A stretch of DNA of 64,000 nt from Osmia lignaria lignaria (lineage: Eukaryota; Arthropoda; Insecta; Hymenoptera; Megachilidae), in assembly GCF_051020975.1 (NCBI RefSeq), contig NC_135040.1:117501-181500 (forward strand), written 5' to 3'. Each line of letters starts with the position of its first letter. Position 1 is the stretch's first letter. Shown here piece by piece: positions 9,920 to 18,769 of the stretch. Both the position numbers and the translations under genes were made by a program. Under the pieces are notes generated by a model, which saw nothing but the letters and a program-made list of their open reading frames with translations, ran no database searches and had not been told where the DNA came from.

Positions 9920-10440
9920 ATACCAAACACGATATAGGTTGAATGATATTTATTTATTAAAATAATAATAAAATGGTACATTATAATAAAAATTGTCATA
10001 TCTTGAAATGAATAAGGTTTGAAGGATAAAAAATAACGCATCAAAAGTTATGGAGTTCGTTGACAAAGGGAAGATGCAGTAAAAACGACGAATAATCAGA
10101 TCATCTTTGTACGACGCATTGCAGTAAAATTTGCTGAATTGGTTCATCGAAAGAAGAACTGTTGGTGATTTCATAACGAATGCCGTAATTATGGACAAAA
10201 CAACAGAATTAAAGAACAGTATGGGGTTGACATTCGATTTTAAAGTTAGTACGAGCTGGTAAGATGGATTTAAAAAAAGACATAATATACGTTTAGTGAA
10301 AATTTATGGGGAAAGTGCAAATGCTGTTATCCGTCCAGTTGTGAAGAAGAAGAACCAAGAAAATCCAGTACGAGGATGTTAATCATTGGTGCCTAAAAAA
10401 TAAAAATTAATTATTAAAATGAAAATTATGTTTATAATTT
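9920..10440 (+). pseudogene. Degraded second Tigger transposase fragment (inverted)
   Basis: This segment is a diverged copy, in opposite orientation, of the 5' part of the transposase gene at 10475-11944. Matching blocks include AAGGGAAGATGCAG, TTGGTTCATCGAAAG, GTGATTTCATAACGAATGCC and GACAAA.CAACAGAATTAAAG. It has premature stops (for example at GCAGTAAAAACG). The element therefore contains an internal inverted partial duplicate of its own transposase gene, or a second Tigger copy inserted head-to-head. Confidence 0.8.
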
Positions 10441-10474
10441 TTATAAAATTATACAACTGTACTTATAATGAATA

Positions 10475-11944
10475 TTAAACATTACCTAATACATGGGTTT
10501 TGATGACTTTAAACATATCTCGAATAACAGGCGGTTGTAGAGATAGATGCGAGTCCACACGCTCAAACAAATGTTGCAGCCCCTCTTGTTCATTAGGTTG
10601 TTCGTCTGCATTTTCTTGCATCTCATCTTCTTCCTGCTCTTCTCTATCTTCCTCGTCTATGAATGTTCTTCTTTCTTGTTCATCACAATTGGACATAAAT
10701 TGTACAATATCTTCTTGTACGTATGATTCATTTGTTAAGGTGCTTATGTCTTCCCTCATAGCACGACGATACCAATCTTCCTGATTGGGAATAATTTTTT
10801 TCCAGGAATTAATGATATTGTTGGCAGATACTTCCCTCCATGATTCGTCCAAAATTTGTATACAATCTTTTAGTGTAAATTGCTTCTGAAATTCATTTAT
10901 CCCGCCTTGATATGTAATCGCTTTCCTTATCGCTTTATGGCGATACACTGCTTTCATTTTGGCTATTATGCCCTGGTCCATTGGCTGTATTACACTGGTC
11001 GTGTTAGGAGGAAGATACATAATCTTAAAATTGTCTTTATCTAATAATTCTTCCGGCACTTTATGTCCTCCACAATTGTCTAATAATAATATAACTTTAC
11101 CGGTCAGTCCGTTTCTTAATTGATGTGCCCGTACACTGGGCTTAAAATAATGTTCAAACCACTCATAAAATAATGGCTGCGTTATCCACGCATTCTTCTG
11201 CGATTTAAAAATAACAGGAAGATTGCTTCTGCAATGTTTCAAAGCCCTAGGATTTTCGTATTTATTAATCACTAGCGGCATTAGCTTGTGCGTCCCAGAT
11301 GCATTCGCACATAGCGCCACCGTAATTCGCTCTTTGCGACTTTTGTATCCCTTCACAACCCCTTCTTCTCTTCCTGCCAAGGTCTTCGATGGTAAGGCTT
11401 TCCATAAAAGCCCAGTTTCATCCATATTGTAGATGTTATCTATATTTATACTGTCATCTTCCAATAATTTAGTAAAATCGTTACAAAATTGTTTCGCGGA
11501 ATCTTGATCAGCACTTGCACTTTCCCCATAAACTTTCACTAAACGTATATTATGTCTTTTTTTAAATCCATCTAACCAGCCCCTACTAACTTTAAAATCG
11601 AGCGGCAACCCCATACTGCACTTTAATTCTGTTGCTTTGTCCATCATTACGGCATTCGTTATGAAATCACCAAGAGTTCTCCTTTCGATGAACCAAGCCA
11701 GCAAATTTTGCTCCAATGTATCGTACAAGGATGGTTTGATTCTTCGTCGTTTTCGCTGCATCTTCCCTTTGTTAAGGAACTCCATAATTTTTGGTGCATT
11801 ATTTTTTATCCTCCAAATCGTTGTCCGATTCACTTTATATTTTTTGGCCACGAGCGGAACACTAAAAGTTTTTAAGTCCTCTAAGACTTGCAATCGTTCC
11901 TCTAAGGATAGAGTTACTTTCTTTCTGGTCGCCATTTCAAACAC
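10475..11944 (-). CDS. Tigger/pogo-family DDE transposase, complete
   Basis: 489 codons without interruption. N-terminal psq-type helix-turn-helix (about residues 8-50, LSLEERLQVLEDLK ... VNRTTIWRIK), then a CENP-B-type DNA-binding domain (65-135, AWFIERRT...SRGWLDGFKKRHNI). The DDE_1 catalytic domain (165-360) has D175 in NMDETGL, D289 in LLLDNCGGHK and D323 in IQPMDQGII, the DDD arrangement of pogo/Tigger enzymes. The tail is strongly acidic (about 440-465). It binds the element's inverted repeats and performs cut-and-paste transposition into TA. Start chosen at the first Met (MFEMATRKK); the second Met (residue 4) is equally plausible. Confidence 0.95.
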   Translation of the reverse strand: MFEMATRKKVTLSLEERLQVLEDLKTFSVPLVAKKYKVNRTTIWRIKNNAPKIMEFLNKGKMQRKRRRIKPSLYDTLEQNLLAWFIERRTLGDFITNAVMMDKATELKCSMGLPLDFKVSRGWLDGFKKRHNIRLVKVYGESASADQDSAKQFCNDFTKLLEDDSINIDNIYNMDETGLLWKALPSKTLAGREEGVVKGYKSRKERITVALCANASGTHKLMPLVINKYENPRALKHCRSNLPVIFKSQKNAWITQPLFYEWFEHYFKPSVRAHQLRNGLTGKVILLLDNCGGHKVPEELLDKDNFKIMYLPPNTTSVIQPMDQGIIAKMKAVYRHKAIRKAITYQGGINEFQKQFTLKDCIQILDESWREVSANNIINSWKKIIPNQEDWYRRAMREDISTLTNESYVQEDIVQFMSNCDEQERRTFIDEEDREEQEEDEMQENADEQPNEQEGLQHLFERVDSHLSLQPPVIRDMFKVIKTHVLGNV

Positions 11945-12599
11945 TTTAACCGTTCACTAAGTATCGACAGTTCGATTGATTCTGGTGCCGGGTAACAATT
12001 TGTTTTCGTTGAAGTCACCTCGCACGGGGTGATTTTGGCGGGGGTGACCTACTCGGATTGGTAAAATCGGTTCTCACTGATTTTTCTCATTGGTTGAACA
12101 TATTTGGCAGTGGTACTATGATAGTCACCGCCTTCGACTAACGGTTGTCTCAGGTACCGAAGCTACCCCTGTGACATCGAGGAAATTCCACGTGGTTGCG
12201 AAGTGACCGTGGCGGGCAATAAACTGAGGAACCGTTTTAACTCTGACAAAACATATTGAGAATAAAGAACCCCAAAATGAAACATACAAATCCCGAGGCA
12301 ACAGAGGTAGACAATCAACACGAAAATATTTCTAGGAAAGTAGTAAACTGGCTTCATAAACTTATTGTTACCACGGTTGAGTTCAGAATATTTTTCAGCT
12401 GCGGAACTATTGACTGCAAATTAGGTGCTTTATGGTGTTAGGAAAAGTCCGTGATTTCCATGAAACCGGGCAGTTTCTTCCTATTGAAAATTAAAGTAAT
12501 TTACGAGCTAAGAATAATAATAGAATAAATAAACAATAGTAATAGAATAAACAATAGTAATAGAATAAACAATATAGAATTGACACCACGACTGAATAT

Positions 12600-12885
12600 A
12601 AATGATGTCGGCTGAATACAAAAGATGTGTACGGACATAGAATCGGCATGTCGGCTGCAAAGAAAACATGTGTACGGACACAGAGTCGGCATGTCGGCTG
12701 CAAAGAAAACATGTGTACGGACTCAGAATCGACACCTCGCTTGGATAAATGAAACATTAAATGCCCAGAATCGACTCCTTGCTTGAATAAATGAAACATT
12801 AAATGCCCGGAATCGACTCCTCGCTTCAATAAATGAAACATTAAATGCCCAGAATCGACTCCTCGCTAGGATAAATGAAACCTTT
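12600..12885. repeat. Two tandem repeat arrays in the Tigger 5' region
   Basis: Between the transposase start and the right terminal repeat lie two arrays: three units of about 45 bp (GGCATGTCGGCTGCAAAGAA, ACATGTGTACGGAC) at about 12605-12730, and four units of about 44 bp (CGACTCCTCGCTTGAATAAA, TGAAACATTAAATGCCC) at about 12735-12885. Such subterminal repeats may serve as transposase binding sites or may be neutral expansions. Confidence 0.85.
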
Positions 12886-13273
12886 GAAACCAAAACCGAC
12901 ACCGCCACTGGTTTGGATTTCGATCTCTCTTGCTTTTCGCCAACTTATAACATCAATTTTAGCAAGTAATTATAATTGAAACTATATCGTGTTTGGTACC
13001 ACTTTACTCACAAAAATCTCACCAATGCGCTAGTAAAAGTTTCACTCAAAAAAAGTCAAAAATAAAAAAGTTTTTTGATTCAATTAGTATTAGTCACACC
13101 GATACGTTTCGGCTCTTTCCTTTGATTTCGGACCTCTCTCTTTCCACCACTGTCTGTCCCTTTCTACGTTCACGCTTGGCTGGTCGTCGCGTGTCATCCG
13201 AGCTTCGATACCGTGCTTACATAAACGCAACCACTGGGTCCCAATCTTGGTTGAATTTATCCAGGTTTTACTG

Positions 13274-13852
13274 TACTTTGTATAGTTGCAGCGTGTATTT
13301 TGCACCATCTGTTCCAAAAACAGCGTTTTTGTCGTCTCGCGACCGAATCAGAATCAATTCATGATGCGCATTAATCACTATTCGTTTGTAATCTTCGCAG
13401 AAACCGAGCAGCATAGTTAGAGGAACACAAAAGTCAAAGTAGCCTCCTGCATTGGGTATATCTATCCAGCCAGCGTTTTCAAGCATTTTTGATCTTGTCG
13501 TTGTCAACGATACTCCATTTTTTATCATAGTTGATATACCAACGTTTTTACAGCGATCAATCTCCACGCCGTTTAATTCATATCGAATTTCATCAAACAT
13601 AAATGCTGCGCAATTCATTTCTAGTCCAACTGAAGTTCCTGCAACATTGTCATCGTTGAGAATGAGTTTTCCTTCGACGTAAAGGTAACTCTCACTAGGA
13701 AACATGTACAAATCTTGTTGATGAATGGGAATTCGTATTTCATCATTGTTTCCGAACGTTGTGTTGGCGTATGGGCTGTAACTATGTAATTCGATCTTTG
13801 TAATTCGATCATCAGAAATCGGTAAACTGGCAATGTTCAATGGATCCATCAT
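13274..13852 (-). pseudogene. Polinton major capsid protein, N-terminal part
   Basis: About 192 residues: MDPLNIASLPISDD, SYSPYANTTF, RIPIHQQDLYMFPSE, CAAFMFDEIRYELNGVEID, FDFCVPLTMLLGFCEDYKR and ELILIRSRDD. These are the first jelly roll of Polinton/adenovirus-like major capsid proteins, which form the hexon-like shell. The frame runs into the Tigger right terminus at 13273 and stops there; the remainder is at 9116-9678. The start ATG overlaps the stop of the upstream small ORF (bases 13849-13852), as expected for tightly packed Polinton genes. Confidence 0.9.
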
Positions 13853-14166
13853 TTTCGTTTCTTAATCACAAAACCCAACGATTGCAGAAATTGCGCGTTT
13901 TTGTCGCTCAAATCTTGCGATGTGTTCAGTTTGGAGATATTGTCCTTACTAAATGATTGTAAAGAGTCATCACCGTTTAATACATGATTATCATTCCTGC
14001 AACCGTGGTAATTGCTGCTGCAAGTACAATTGGTGCGTTTGTGATTGAAGTTCTGGTTCCATCCATTTTCTAACGATCCTTTTAGCAACTCGTTCAACGG
14101 GGTGCCCAATAATGCATTCGGCGGATTGTTGATCGGTTGAGTTTTAGCATCTGTGTACAACAGCAT
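13849..14166 (-). CDS. Small Polinton ORF between minor and major capsid genes
   Basis: 105 codons. Sequence features are a Pro/Asn-rich N-terminus (NNPPNALLGTPLNELL), a Cys-containing middle (CTCSSNYHGC), and a C-terminal LQSLGFVIKKRK tail. Its stop codon overlaps the capsid ATG. Short basic-tailed ORFs occur at this position in related elements, possibly core or cement proteins, but I cannot name it. A partial duplicate of bases about 13910-14010 appears at 14270-14360, next to the repeat-expanded end of the minor capsid gene. Confidence 0.55.
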   Translation of the reverse strand: MLLYTDAKTQPINNPPNALLGTPLNELLKGSLENGWNQNFNHKRTNCTCSSNYHGCRNDNHVLNGDDSLQSFSKDNISKLNTSQDLSDKNAQFLQSLGFVIKKRK

Positions 14167-14357
14167 TATTTCTAGTAATGTTTGGCATAAGTGCTGCTTG
14201 TTCTCTTGAAAGGCTATTAAATGAATGGATATTTAACGTATATTAAACGGCCGCGTCGTCGGAGCGTTCGACGATGTGCTCTTGCGATGTGTCCGATTTG
14301 GATATATTTCCTCTACTGAATGATTGTATAATTGTCATCGTTTTTACATCATTATCC

Positions 14358-15140
14358 TTACTGCAGCTGTCGTAAAATGTTCAGCATGCCGTTCGAGCCG
14401 TTCAGCGGGCCGTTCGAGTCGTTCAACGAGCCGTTCGAGCCGTTCAACGAGCCGTTTGAGCCGTTCAGTGGGCCGTTCGAGCCGTTCAGCGGGCCGCTAA
14501 GGTTGTCAATGGCTCTCACGATAACTGGAAGATAAATGACGTTCGTAGGACTTTCCGAAATTTTATATCCTGGCGGCACGCGCGGTGAAAACTCATGAAT
14601 GGTATGAACACATTGACCATTGCTATACGCACCAGTTGTAATATTACATTCGATCCTCAGCGCATTTACTTTCATAATATTTACGGGTATATCCGACTCG
14701 TGCCATTGCCCCGGCGGTAATATGCGATATGTAGAAAACGCGAGAAGCGATCCTATATTATTTGGTTTGGCAAAATCGATTGTATAATCACTATATATTT
14801 CACTTTTCAAAATGCTATTATTTGTACGAAATAAAATGATTTTTGTCTTGCCCATTATTTTCTCTTGCATGTATTTATTTAGCGCTTCGAGTTCGTACGA
14901 ACCATCCGGTATCGTGATCTCACCATCGGCATCAAAGCAAAATTTATTGTTTGTAAAGTCAACGTTCGGTATTGTGTTGAAAGCTTGAAAATCAACGAGT
15001 CCGAGTTCGTAATTATCATCCTTCAAGTCTATAGGTGGAAAGTAATCAGTGCTAAGCACAGAATTTTTTCCGCTTAACGTAAACGTCAACGACATCTTTG
15101 CAACTGTGAAGACTATGTGCATCGAAACTATTTTATACAT
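14358..15140 (-). CDS. Polinton minor capsid (penton-like) protein with repeat tail
   Basis: 260 codons; the likely functional start is the Met of MSLTFTLSGK (residue 16). Single jelly-roll penton-type motifs: LSTDYFPPIDL, YELGLVDFQAFNTIPNV, IPDGSYELEALNKY, HESDIPVNIMKVNALRIECNITTGAY, and VHTIHEFSPRVPPGYKISE. These form the capsid vertices. The expected final strand after RAIDNL is replaced by a 7-residue repeat (PLNGSNG-like, five copies, residues 215-251) and a short unrelated end. The protein may therefore be defective. It overlaps the protease stop by 8 bp. Confidence 0.9.
   Translation of the reverse strand: MYKIVSMHIVFTVAKMSLTFTLSGKNSVLSTDYFPPIDLKDDNYELGLVDFQAFNTIPNVDFTNNKFCFDADGEITIPDGSYELEALNKYMQEKIMGKTKIILFRTNNSILKSEIYSDYTIDFAKPNNIGSLLAFSTYRILPPGQWHESDIPVNIMKVNALRIECNITTGAYSNGQCVHTIHEFSPRVPPGYKISESPTNVIYLPVIVRAIDNLSGPLNGSNGPLNGSNGSLNGSNGSLNDSNGPLNGSNGMLNILRQLQ
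14388..14498. repeat. 21-bp in-frame repeat in the minor capsid gene
   Basis: Five units of 21 bp (plus strand CCGTTCGAGCCGTTCAGCGG and variants), each coding P/S-L-N-G/D-S-N-G on the minus strand. They replace the normal C-terminus. The unit resembles bases near 14080-14100 in the adjacent small ORF (AACTCGTTCAACGGG), consistent with origin during the local duplication. Confidence 0.9.
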
Positions 15141-15585
15141 TTCCAGCTAAAAAATGCAAGCAGAATTGTCCGCATACACTCGTATTGAATTTTTGATACT
15201 GCGCGTGATTGTATAAAATCGTTACATGGTTTCCGAAGTAGTTTATTAACTCTGTCAGTGGCCTCAGATTTCCAAAAGAATCGAAATTCTTAACACAATT
15301 ACCTCGCTTTACGTAAGCTACCCAGTGTGTACCAGGACCTTCCGATTTATCTAAATTCACGATACCGCATTCGTTTAAGAACGATTTAGAGGGCAAATTT
15401 GTACGCATGAAGACGCCTCGAAAATATGGAAAGTTCAACTTTCGTGCAAAGTTATATAACTGTACATTTGTCATTGCGTCCTGTGGAAGCGTTACAATTT
15501 GCAGAAGCGCTTCTTTTTTTTTTTTCTTTAATTCCTTTTCCCCGTTTATATGGTGCAAGGTAAAGTCCATGTCCTTCCATAACAC
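15133..15585 (-). CDS. Polinton adenain-like cysteine protease
   Basis: 150-codon frame; the part homologous to protease begins after the Lys run (residue 27). Ulp1/adenain motifs: PYFRGVFMRTNLP, NECGIVNLD, His87 in GTHWVAYVK, Asp102 in FDSFGNLRP, Gln131, and Cys138 in SVCGQFCLHF, so the catalytic set is intact. The enzyme matures capsid precursors. The ATG at 15585 probably is not the natural start: the upstream pX-like frame (15452-15796) appears to be the same gene, shifted at a 12-base homopolymer (15514-15525). Confidence 0.9.
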   Translation of the reverse strand: MLWKDMDFTLHHINGEKELKKKKKEALLQIVTLPQDAMTNVQLYNFARKLNFPYFRGVFMRTNLPSKSFLNECGIVNLDKSEGPGTHWVAYVKRGNCVKNFDSFGNLRPLTELINYFGNHVTILYNHAQYQKFNTSVCGQFCLHFLAGNV

Positions 15586-15796
15586 GATTGTGCCGTTTCA
15601 CTTTCTCCAGTGTTTTCCGTGCTGCAGATGCATCGTTGACTGCCTTGGCGATACCTGCTGCACCGCCAGCCACCGTGCCCAAAGCTGAAAGGCCTGCAAA
15701 AATAGGTACAAGTGCTGGAAGAAATCCCCCACGTTTTGCAACTGGAAGTTTGCGCAATTTCGTCTTCTTCTTCTTGTTACTTTTCCGCGGTGCCAT
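15452..15796 (-). CDS. pX-like N-terminal protein upstream of protease
   Basis: 114 codons. Lys/Arg-rich N-terminus (residues 1-22), a hydrophobic Ala/Gly segment (about 27-52, ALVPIFAGLSALGTVAGGAA) and a GHGLYLAPYKRGKG motif (75-88). The composition resembles adenovirus pX-type core peptides and the N-termini of Polinton pX-protease fusions. Residues after the Lys run (about 96-114) are out of frame and read through the protease region. Whether the original product was one fused polypeptide or two proteins cannot be settled here. Confidence 0.75.
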   Translation of the reverse strand: MAPRKSNKKKKTKLRKLPVAKRGGFLPALVPIFAGLSALGTVAGGAAGIAKAVNDASAARKTLEKVKRHNRVMEGHGLYLAPYKRGKGIKEKKKRSASANCNASTGRNDKCTVI

Positions 15797-15962
15797 TACT
15801 TTCTTCTTTGGCTAACTCTTTGGCTAACAATATTCCAGCAACGCGCGCAGACAAAAGTGTTTTCCAATCTGGTGCGAATTCGTTTTGTGCTAATTCGAAG
15901 ATCAAATGTGCGTATGCACATCGTACGACTATCGTATAGGAAGTGAAATTTTTTCCTGGGAT

Positions 15963-15978
15963 GTTTGAGTTTATATAG
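15963..15978 (-). promoter_or_regulatory. Candidate TATA box for the pX/protease gene
   Basis: The minus strand reads CTATATAAAC about 170 bp upstream of the pX-like start codon, in the gap between the 188-codon ORF and pX. A similar but weaker ATTATATAG lies just upstream of the ATPase start (about 7832-7840). Function is inferred from sequence only. Confidence 0.3.
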
Positions 15979-16069
15979 GTAGAGAGAGATGTTGTAAATG
16001 ATGCAATACATTATGATTTATTAAAGTATAATTTGTAACATAATTTGTAACATAATCCTTTTTTCTCTG

Positions 16070-16636
16070 TTAAGATGCTGCTGATGCAGCCGTTATTATT
16101 GCCTGAATACCTAAAGCTACTAATTCGCAATCAATAATTGAATTTGGATCATAAATATCAGTTTCTTTGATATGCTGCACAACCTCTGCAAGCACTTTTA
16201 CATCTCCGTATCCCCGAACTAATGCAACAAACTCTTTAAATTTTTGTTCCACCGAATACAGTTTATCATATAATATATTATGCATTTCAACTATACAATC
16301 ATTTAAAATTACCATTTTCTCAAATGTTTTTTTCATCATGCACATACATATATCATTGCTAATCAATTTAATTACTTTTTCACCATATAGCACTCCAAAT
16401 TCAACACTTATATCATTAAAATTAATATTGTCGCGTGTATCTTTTGAATCGTCAAAGAAGCTGCATGCGTTGTCTGCTTCGGCTACAATCAGCGACCATG
16501 TGACTATGCTCAGCTCCAGGCGGTTATTTCGGCTGTCTGATAATACGAGTTGCGGGTAGAAATTGTCGCCAAGTATATTTATGCCGATTTCCAAATGCTT
16601 TGTACAGGAATCCGTCAATGGATATTTTCGGCCCAA
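16070..16636 (-). CDS. Polinton-associated protein of unknown function
   Basis: 188 codons beginning MGRKYPLTDSCTKHLEIGIN. An all-alpha-looking C-terminal half (MCMMKKTFEKMVILNDCIVE...) ends in an Ala/Ser tail. No enzymatic motif is visible. Its position as the first surviving gene of the minus-strand cluster, and the absence of stops, suggest a conserved Polinton accessory or structural protein. It is not PolB. I do not recognise a named family. Confidence 0.55.
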   Translation of the reverse strand: MGRKYPLTDSCTKHLEIGINILGDNFYPQLVLSDSRNNRLELSIVTWSLIVAEADNACSFFDDSKDTRDNINFNDISVEFGVLYGEKVIKLISNDICMCMMKKTFEKMVILNDCIVEMHNILYDKLYSVEQKFKEFVALVRGYGDVKVLAEVVQHIKETDIYDPNSIIDCELVALGIQAIITAASAAS

Positions 16637-16639
16637 AAT

Positions 16640-17040
16640 TCTACATGATAATTGTGGTGCGATTCTAGAACAAATAAATACCGTTTAAGTATGTTATTAG
16701 AACAAATACCGACAGCGTTAAATGAAATGTGTTTCGAACACTTACTTCACGTCATTCTGATGTTTTGTCATTTTTTTGTGTGCCTCTTCTTCTTGAGTAG
16801 AACTTGCGGGGCGCTTCCTTTGGCAAAAACACTCTTTGAAACTTTGAGAGTACATATTTCACTTTTCACAATACAATCTCGCGAACGATGCACTTGCGGT
16901 GATGGTCAATTTGGTTTTGCGTATGCTTGAAACTTTAGCAAACCCCCTACCTTCTATAGTCACGAATTGCAGTGTCAGATTTGCTGCGTCAACAAAAAAC
17001 TCATTTCCAAGATGTAGAAAAAAGTGGTCTTCCGATAAGA
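16640..17040. other. Unassigned stretch beyond the Polinton genes
   Basis: No convincing gene. A 64-codon minus-strand frame (16859-17053) has no recognisable motif. This is where PolB or the Polinton terminus might have been expected; neither can be seen. Confidence 0.4.
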
Positions 17041-17545
17041 ACAAACAGTTCAAGGTTATGGAGGGTGGGGGTAGGGTGTTATATTTCTGCCGACGGTGGT
17101 GTCAAATTTCAGTTCAAGGTCATTGGGTGGGGGTGTGAGGGTTGTCATGGGGTGGGGTGTCAAATTTCAGTTCAAGGTCAGGACGTATCATATTTCTGCT
17201 AACGGTGGCGTCTAATTTTAGTTCAAAGTCATGGGGTGGGGTGGAGGGGTGGGTCTGAGGGGGCGGTTATGGGGTGGGTGCGGGTGGGGGGTGGGGTGGT
17301 TATGGGGTGGGGGTTGTCGAGGACGTATCATATTTCTGCTGACGGTGGTGTCAAATTTCAGTTCAAGGTCATGGTGGTGGGGAGAGGGCAGGGAGGGGTG
17401 GTTATGGGGTGGGGGTTGTCGAGGACGTATCATATTTCTGCTGACGGTGGTGTCAAATTTCAGTTCAAGGTCATGGAGTGGGGAGAGGGGGCGGGGAGGG
17501 GGGGTATCATATTTCTGCTGATGGTGTCAAATTATTGCTGAGTCA
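17040..17545. repeat. GT-rich minisatellite
   Basis: Irregular tandem units combine TGGTGTCAAATTTCAGTTCA, AGGTCATGG, G-rich spacers (GGGGTGGGG types) and GACGTATCATATTTCTGCTG. About six units of 70-130 bp are present. Open frames on both strands (Trp/Gly-rich or Pro/His-rich) are products of the repeat. It separates Polinton from BEL-A sequence. Confidence 0.92.
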
Positions 17546-17571
17546 GCAAAAAAAATGCTGACGCCAGTGAT

Positions 17572-18240
17572 TTAGAATCCGCATAGATCAACTACTGCCC
17601 GATGACGTTGAAGGCTGATCTTCGCGAGATCCTTGTGCCTCAACCGAACCTTTCTCTCTCGAATGAAACCCACTAGCCTGCACGGAATGAAGCATCGTAT
17701 GGTGTTTTTCCCTACACTGCATGCAACGAAACGATGACCTGCACTCAGAAACTCTATGCCGACCCAGACAGTTAAAACAAAGCTGTAGTCGACGTACTTC
17801 TCTACGGCGTTCAAAGGGACTCTTGGCCTGAAATTTGAAACATTTGGAAAGCAAATGCATTCCATGACACATGGGACACTTCGATCTGCCACCCACCGCA
17901 TGCTGGGGAGAAGCAGTATGAAGTACTCTTCGCGAGCCCGGTACCGGTCTGGGTAAAGCAGAAGGGCTTTTCTCCGTTTTACTAGCATTCGAAGCAATCA
18001 TGCTAAGGGCCTGAATACGCTTTTCCAAAAACTCGGATAGATCCACGAATTTCGGAAAACGATTTAAGGGGCTTACGTTCCCTAAATCCGAGACGTTATC
18101 TAAAACCATGCGACGAGCCAACACACTCAACTCTGTCTCCCACGCCTTTTGGGAATCGGAATCCAAATGCGCCGCTAAAATATAAACAAACCACACGTCC
18201 CAATGATCTACCGGCATCTGCAAAGTCGATAAAGCGCGAA
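17572..18240 (-). pseudogene. BEL-A gag, C-terminal part with zinc knuckles
   Basis: From 18240 downwards the minus strand continues the BEL-A gag frame interrupted at 25199: VRALSTLQMPVDHWDVWFVY, AWETELSVLARR, LSEFLEKRIQAL, then a Cys/His region (KCPMCHGMHLLSKCFKF, LQLCFNCLGRHRVSECRS, RCMQCREKHHTMLH). This is the DUF1759 to zinc-knuckle part of BEL/Pao Gag. It ends with a stop near 17588, after which the element is lost into the minisatellite; its protease, RT and integrase are absent. The open frame above 18245 is LTR sequence of BEL-B, not gag. Confidence 0.88.
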
Positions 18241-18245
18241 CTATG

Positions 18246-18769
18246 TGTTCCGTTAAATTTCGCCGCGGCGTATTTTCCGCGGTTGGGAATCTGCAGGAAA
18301 ATGAGCGAGGTGCCGGATCGCGTTTACCGAAGCGCAGGAGTCTTGGAAAAGCGGAAGCAATGAACTCCACAGCAACGTGTTGCGTAGTTTTAGCAAAAAC
18401 TCGTTGTATTTAATAAATTAACAGGTAGTCTTAGGAATAACAAGTTTATATTTCAATCCTCTATTCACTGAATTAATCCGCGTTATTGCGGTTCGCCGAA
18501 GCACTTGGTTCGTGCGAAGCGCCAGAAAAAGAACAAAGGAGAGATTTGCGGATCTGAATTCTCCGAAAAGCGTTCGCGAGATAAGAGTGAGACAAGAGTG
18601 AGCCCCGTCGCAGAGCGACGACAGGCTCGCACCTCTCCCTCTCTCTCCCGGCGTCCTCGCCCCACACCGCTGGCCAACGGCGTGAGAGAGATGGGCGCCG
18701 ATGAGAGAGGGATGGCAATACGACAGAAGTCAGTCGCGTTAGACATTGAGGAAACAGTTCGCTCGAACA
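18246..18769 (-). repeat. BEL-B 3' LTR
   Basis: 524 bp; on the minus strand it begins TGTTCGAGCGAACTG and ends AACGGAACA (TG...CA). Immediately upstream on the minus strand (plus 18770-18793) is a purine-rich tract, AGAAGGCGGGCGG, the expected plus-strand primer. The TSD CTATG adjoins at 18241-18245. Confidence 0.95.

Larger units (their letters stand above)
9681..13273 (-). mobile_element. Tigger (pogo-type Tc1/mariner) transposon
   Basis: A 3593-bp element with terminal inverted repeats starting CAGTAAAACCTGGATAAAT at both ends and flanked by TA (9679-9680 and 13274-13275), the target duplication of Tc1/mariner elements. It lies inside the Polinton major capsid gene. Both subterminal regions share a block (GTGTGACTAATACTAATT ... 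ACCAAACACGATATA) that also occurs in MITEs at 39212-40377 and about 42825-43045. It encodes a complete transposase (10475-11944), so it could be, or recently have been, autonomous. Confidence 0.93.
5028..16640 (-). mobile_element. Polinton/Maverick element, decayed, minus strand
   Basis: A co-oriented minus-strand cluster has the gene set of Polintons, the self-synthesising virus-like transposons. In transcription order: a 188-codon ORF, a pX-like protein plus adenain-like protease, minor capsid, a small ORF, major capsid, an unknown ORF, the A32-like packaging ATPase, a DUF8207-like protein, and an rve integrase with chromodomain. Protein-primed PolB was not found. I could not find terminal inverted repeats or the 6-bp target duplication, so the ends given are only the outermost genes. 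Frameshifts in ATPase, protease and capsid genes, and a Tigger insertion, show that it is inactive. Confidence 0.9.

Noticed and set aside
17218..17541. Gly/Trp-rich and Pro/His-rich ORFs
   Set aside because: Products of the GT-rich minisatellite.
18245..18370. BEL-A gag starting at Met 18370
   Set aside because: The first 40 codons of that frame are BEL-B LTR; the true gag part begins at 18240.
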